A stretch of 15,469 bases of DNA. Source: an uncultured Bacilli bacterium (GTDB lineage Bacteria; Bacillota_I; Bacilli_A; RF39; UBA660). Shown piece by piece: positions 13,910 through 15,469 of this stretch. Where the stretch lies: contig CANQFF010000020.1 of the NCBI GenBank assembly GCA_947598345.1, forward strand, positions 1 to 15,469. The letters run 5' to 3'. Under the pieces are notes generated by a model. That model did no database searches. It was not told the origin of the DNA and saw only the letters and a list, made by a program, of their open reading frames with translations. Each line of letters begins with the position of its first letter. Within the stretch, counting starts at the first letter, position 1. Position numbers and translations under genes: made by a program.

Positions 13910-14441
13910 TAGATTAGAAGAAATAATAAAGAAAATAGAGGGGAATGTACTAATTATTGGATTAGATGAAAATTTAATTAAAATGTTTGATAAAAACAAT
14001 AATGTAAATTTATATTCTATTAATCGCAATTTTAAATATAAATCAGGTAAATCTGATAATTTTAAAAGAAAATATACTAGCCATGGAAAAAATATAAATA
14101 TTAAACATTTAAGAAAATATATAAATAAGAAGTCTGCTAATTATATAATTTTTAATATGAATGAAGTATTTAAATATTATAAATATATAATTAAAGATAG
14201 TATATATTTAAATAATAATAAGATATATATTTATTTTAACAATGACATAGATAAGGATTTTATAGTAAAAAAATATAAAAGATACAATGTAAAAATCAAG
14301 GAATTTGAATATAAAAATGGTTACATATTAGAAATAGATAATACTTCTGGAAAAAATAATTATATAAAAGATAAACTTTATTTTATAAAAGATACTCTTG
14401 ATAATTTAGCAGAATCAATAGGTAATTTATTAATTAGTTAA
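13902..14441 (+). CDS. Orphan protein with Rossmann-like strand pattern
   Basis: A 179-aa Lys/Asn/Ile-rich soluble protein of unknown function. ATG 13902 is chosen because AGGTGAT (13891-13897) is 4 bases upstream, and it overlaps the tcdA end by 8 bases, which implies coupling. The pattern of strands resembles a class I methyltransferase or other Rossmann fold: NVLIIGLDENLIKMF (strand plus loop, but no GxGxG), NVNLYSINRN, NYIIFNMNEVF, NKIYIYFNND and a final pair around VKIKEFEYKNGYILEID. The usual SAM-binding glycines are not present, so a catalytic role is doubtful. A partner or regulator of TcdA is possible. The 3' end runs into a strong terminator. Confidence 0.75.
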   Translation: MFNRLEEIIKKIEGNVLIIGLDENLIKMFDKNNNVNLYSINRNFKYKSGKSDNFKRKYTSHGKNINIKHLRKYINKKSANYIIFNMNEVFKYYKYIIKDSIYLNNNKIYIYFNNDIDKDFIVKKYKRYNVKIKEFEYKNGYILEIDNTSGKNNYIKDKLYFIKDTLDNLAESIGNLLIS

Positions 14442-14473
14442 AAAAACAAATTTATTTTTTAAATTTGTTTTTT
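14441..14473. terminator. Strong bidirectional terminator between convergent genes
   Basis: AAAAAACAAATTT (14441-14453) pairs perfectly with AAATTTGTTTTTT (14461-14473) across a 7-base loop: 13 bp of stem with T-runs on both strands. Stop codons of both neighbouring genes touch the left arm. Confidence 0.9.
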
Positions 14474-15318
14474 TGATATACTATTTGTTTTTCACTTATA
14501 TTTTTTGTATTTTCAGATGTCGTTAGTTCATCTTTTAATTTTTTTAACTGTTCAATTTTATCTACTCTAGATATATTATCTTTTCCGTTTTGATTTGATA
14601 AATTAACTTTCTTAGCTTCTAAAGTTTTTTCTTTTTCATTTTCTTCTTCGCCATCAATAACTAGTAATTTTTCTTTATCATTTTCAATTTTTAATTTTTT
14701 TACCTCTTCGTTGTTTTGTTTTATATAGCTACAAGATGTTATAATTTGAGTAATAAAAGATAATGCTACTGAAACATTTGCAATAGTAAGCATAACATTA
14801 TTTATCGTTGAAAAATATCCAAGTGCAAGGCTAGGGTATAGTACCCACTGTTTACCTTTACCAATTTTTGTACTTTTAATATCAATATTTTTATATTTGC
14901 TTTTATAGTATATATTAATACCGCCTATAAGAAATTCGCCTAATAAAACAATCAAATACGCAGGATTTAAATATGATAAATTCGCACCAATAACTATTGA
15001 AAAAAATTTATCGGTTGCCTGATCTAATATCTTTCCATATTCACTTGCGCTTTTATGAACTTTTGAACTTTTTCCATCCAACCAATCAGTTATTGCCCCA
15101 AATCCCGCTAAAACACCAGATGCAATAAATAGAGGAATAATACTTGTAATAACTGCTGTAATTGAAAGAATTAATGTTATTAGAGGAATAATTAATCTAG
15201 AAAAACTCCACATATTTGCTCTTTGTTTTTTATTTGTAGATTTGTTAAAAAATTCCTTAAACATAGTTATAGTTCCTGCTTTAAAATCTTCTAAATATTT
15301 TTTAAACATTTTAATCAT
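14452..15318 (-). CDS. CDP-alcohol phosphatidyltransferase family membrane protein
   Basis: A 288-aa protein. The start is ATG at 15316-15318 on the complement, with GGGGTG 4 bases before it; an in-frame TTG 18 bases upstream is less likely. Residues about 38-75 are membrane segments, then the family catalytic motif: D78-WL-D81-G82-KS-S85-K86-x8-G95-KIL-D99-QAT-D103. All four Asp and both Gly are present, but the usual Ala-Arg is Ser-Lys. About three more hydrophobic segments follow (to about residue 185), then a highly charged, Lys/Glu-rich cytosolic tail of about 90 residues absent from typical PgsA. The family links CDP-diacylglycerol to an alcohol such as glycerol-3-phosphate. Phosphatidylglycerophosphate synthase is the most likely role, but the substrate is not certain. 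Confidence 0.8.
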   Translation of the reverse strand: MIKMFKKYLEDFKAGTITMFKEFFNKSTNKKQRANMWSFSRLIIPLITLILSITAVITSIIPLFIASGVLAGFGAITDWLDGKSSKVHKSASEYGKILDQATDKFFSIVIGANLSYLNPAYLIVLLGEFLIGGINIYYKSKYKNIDIKSTKIGKGKQWVLYPSLALGYFSTINNVMLTIANVSVALSFITQIITSCSYIKQNNEEVKKLKIENDKEKLLVIDGEEENEKEKTLEAKKVNLSNQNGKDNISRVDKIEQLKKLKDELTTSENTKNISEKQIVYQKNKFKK

Positions 15319-15349
15319 AGAACACCCCGTTATCAATACTTTTCTAACT

Positions 15350-15377
15350 ATTTTATCACAAAATTAATAAAAGTCAA
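15350..15377 (-). promoter_or_regulatory. Promoter of the CDP-alcohol phosphatidyltransferase gene
   Basis: On the complement, TTGACT (15372-15377) and TAAAAT (15350-15355) are 16 bases apart. This is the best two-box promoter in the window and lies about 32 bases before the start codon. Confidence 0.75.
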
Positions 15378-15406
15378 CATATTTTTCATATCATGTTAAT
15401 CCTTTT

Positions 15407-15460
15407 TTAAAATGTTACCATATCATTAGTTAAAATGTTATCAAACTTATGTTGTATAAT
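15407..15460 (+). promoter_or_regulatory. 11-bp direct repeat upstream of a TATAAT box at the right edge
   Basis: TTAAAATGTTA occurs at 15407-15417 and 15430-15440, 23 bases apart. TATAAT lies at 15455-15460. The arrangement would fit two protein-binding sites on the same face of DNA upstream of a rightward gene beyond the window. No coding region is visible in 15319-15469. Confidence 0.35.
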
Positions 15461-15469
15461 ATCTCTTTG

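Noticed and set aside
1..15469. Mycoplasma-type code with TGA as Trp
   Set aside because: TGG is used throughout for conserved Trp, and TGA serves as the stop of queH and of the 76-aa gene at natural protein ends.
1..15469. tRNA, rRNA or insertion sequence genes
   Set aside because: No cloverleaf with a CCA-ready end, rRNA-like block, transposase motif or terminal-repeat pair was seen.

Overview
The window comes from a very AT-rich, low-GC Gram-positive-type genome. Genes are tightly packed, Shine-Dalgarno sites are strong (AGGAG or GGTGAT), and A/T-rich intrinsic terminators are frequent. TGG encodes Trp and TGA is used as a stop, so the standard bacterial code applies and not the Mycoplasma code. 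A three-domain archaeal-type ProRS, a reduced AlaRS, an AI-2E-family permease and QueH fit an uncultured host-associated Bacillota, perhaps a Mollicutes-like or RF39-like gut Bacilli lineage. That placement is an inference and is not proven by the sequence.

Left part (1-3300): a rightward accessory operon that reads as a polymorphic-toxin locus. It starts inside a repeat-rich protein whose beginning lies outside the window. Next is a 523-aa protein with Gly/Ala-rich hydrophobic segments and a C-terminal RelA/SpoT-type nucleotide pyrophosphokinase domain. Then come a 76-aa orphan, a 146-aa stand-alone HD-type small alarmone hydrolase, and a DUF4176 protein of the kind found around type VII secretion loci. 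The last three genes overlap or nearly overlap. The natural reading is an exported alarmone (or tRNA-CCA) pyrophosphokinase toxin whose immunity is enzymatic, through a cognate hydrolase. This is the most interesting system here.

Middle left (3284-4085): a convergent XRE-type regulator, then a gene-poor AT-rich gap of about 580 bases. The gap holds an imperfect 30-bp palindrome next to the regulator, a perfect 16-bp all-A/T inverted repeat, a possible 17-codon leader ORF and a terminator.

Central core (4086-10227): housekeeping genes proS-frr, then an AI-2E permease, a deoxynucleotide-kinase-like P-loop protein, cmk and alaS. The AlaRS is only 582 aa. It lacks the C-terminal C-Ala region and the middle insertion but keeps the zinc/editing residues. 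A terminator built into its last codons shows that the short form is the intended gene.

Right part (10302-14441): a membrane-anchored thioredoxin-like protein (CPWC), queH (queuosine synthesis), a divergent sigma-70-family factor with a long uncharacterised N-terminal region, a TcdA/ThiF-type protein (ct6A tRNA modification) and an overlapping orphan with a Rossmann-like pattern. Two tRNA-modification functions thus flank the sigma factor. A strong bidirectional terminator separates this group from a leftward CDP-alcohol phosphatidyltransferase-like membrane protein with a charged tail (14452-15318), which has a clear promoter. The final 90 bases carry an 11-bp direct repeat and a TATAAT box, probably the control region of a rightward gene beyond the edge.

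Two habits recur. Terminator stems overlap stop codons or final codons, and TATAAT boxes sit so close to the start codon that predicted 5' leaders are only about 9-13 nt.
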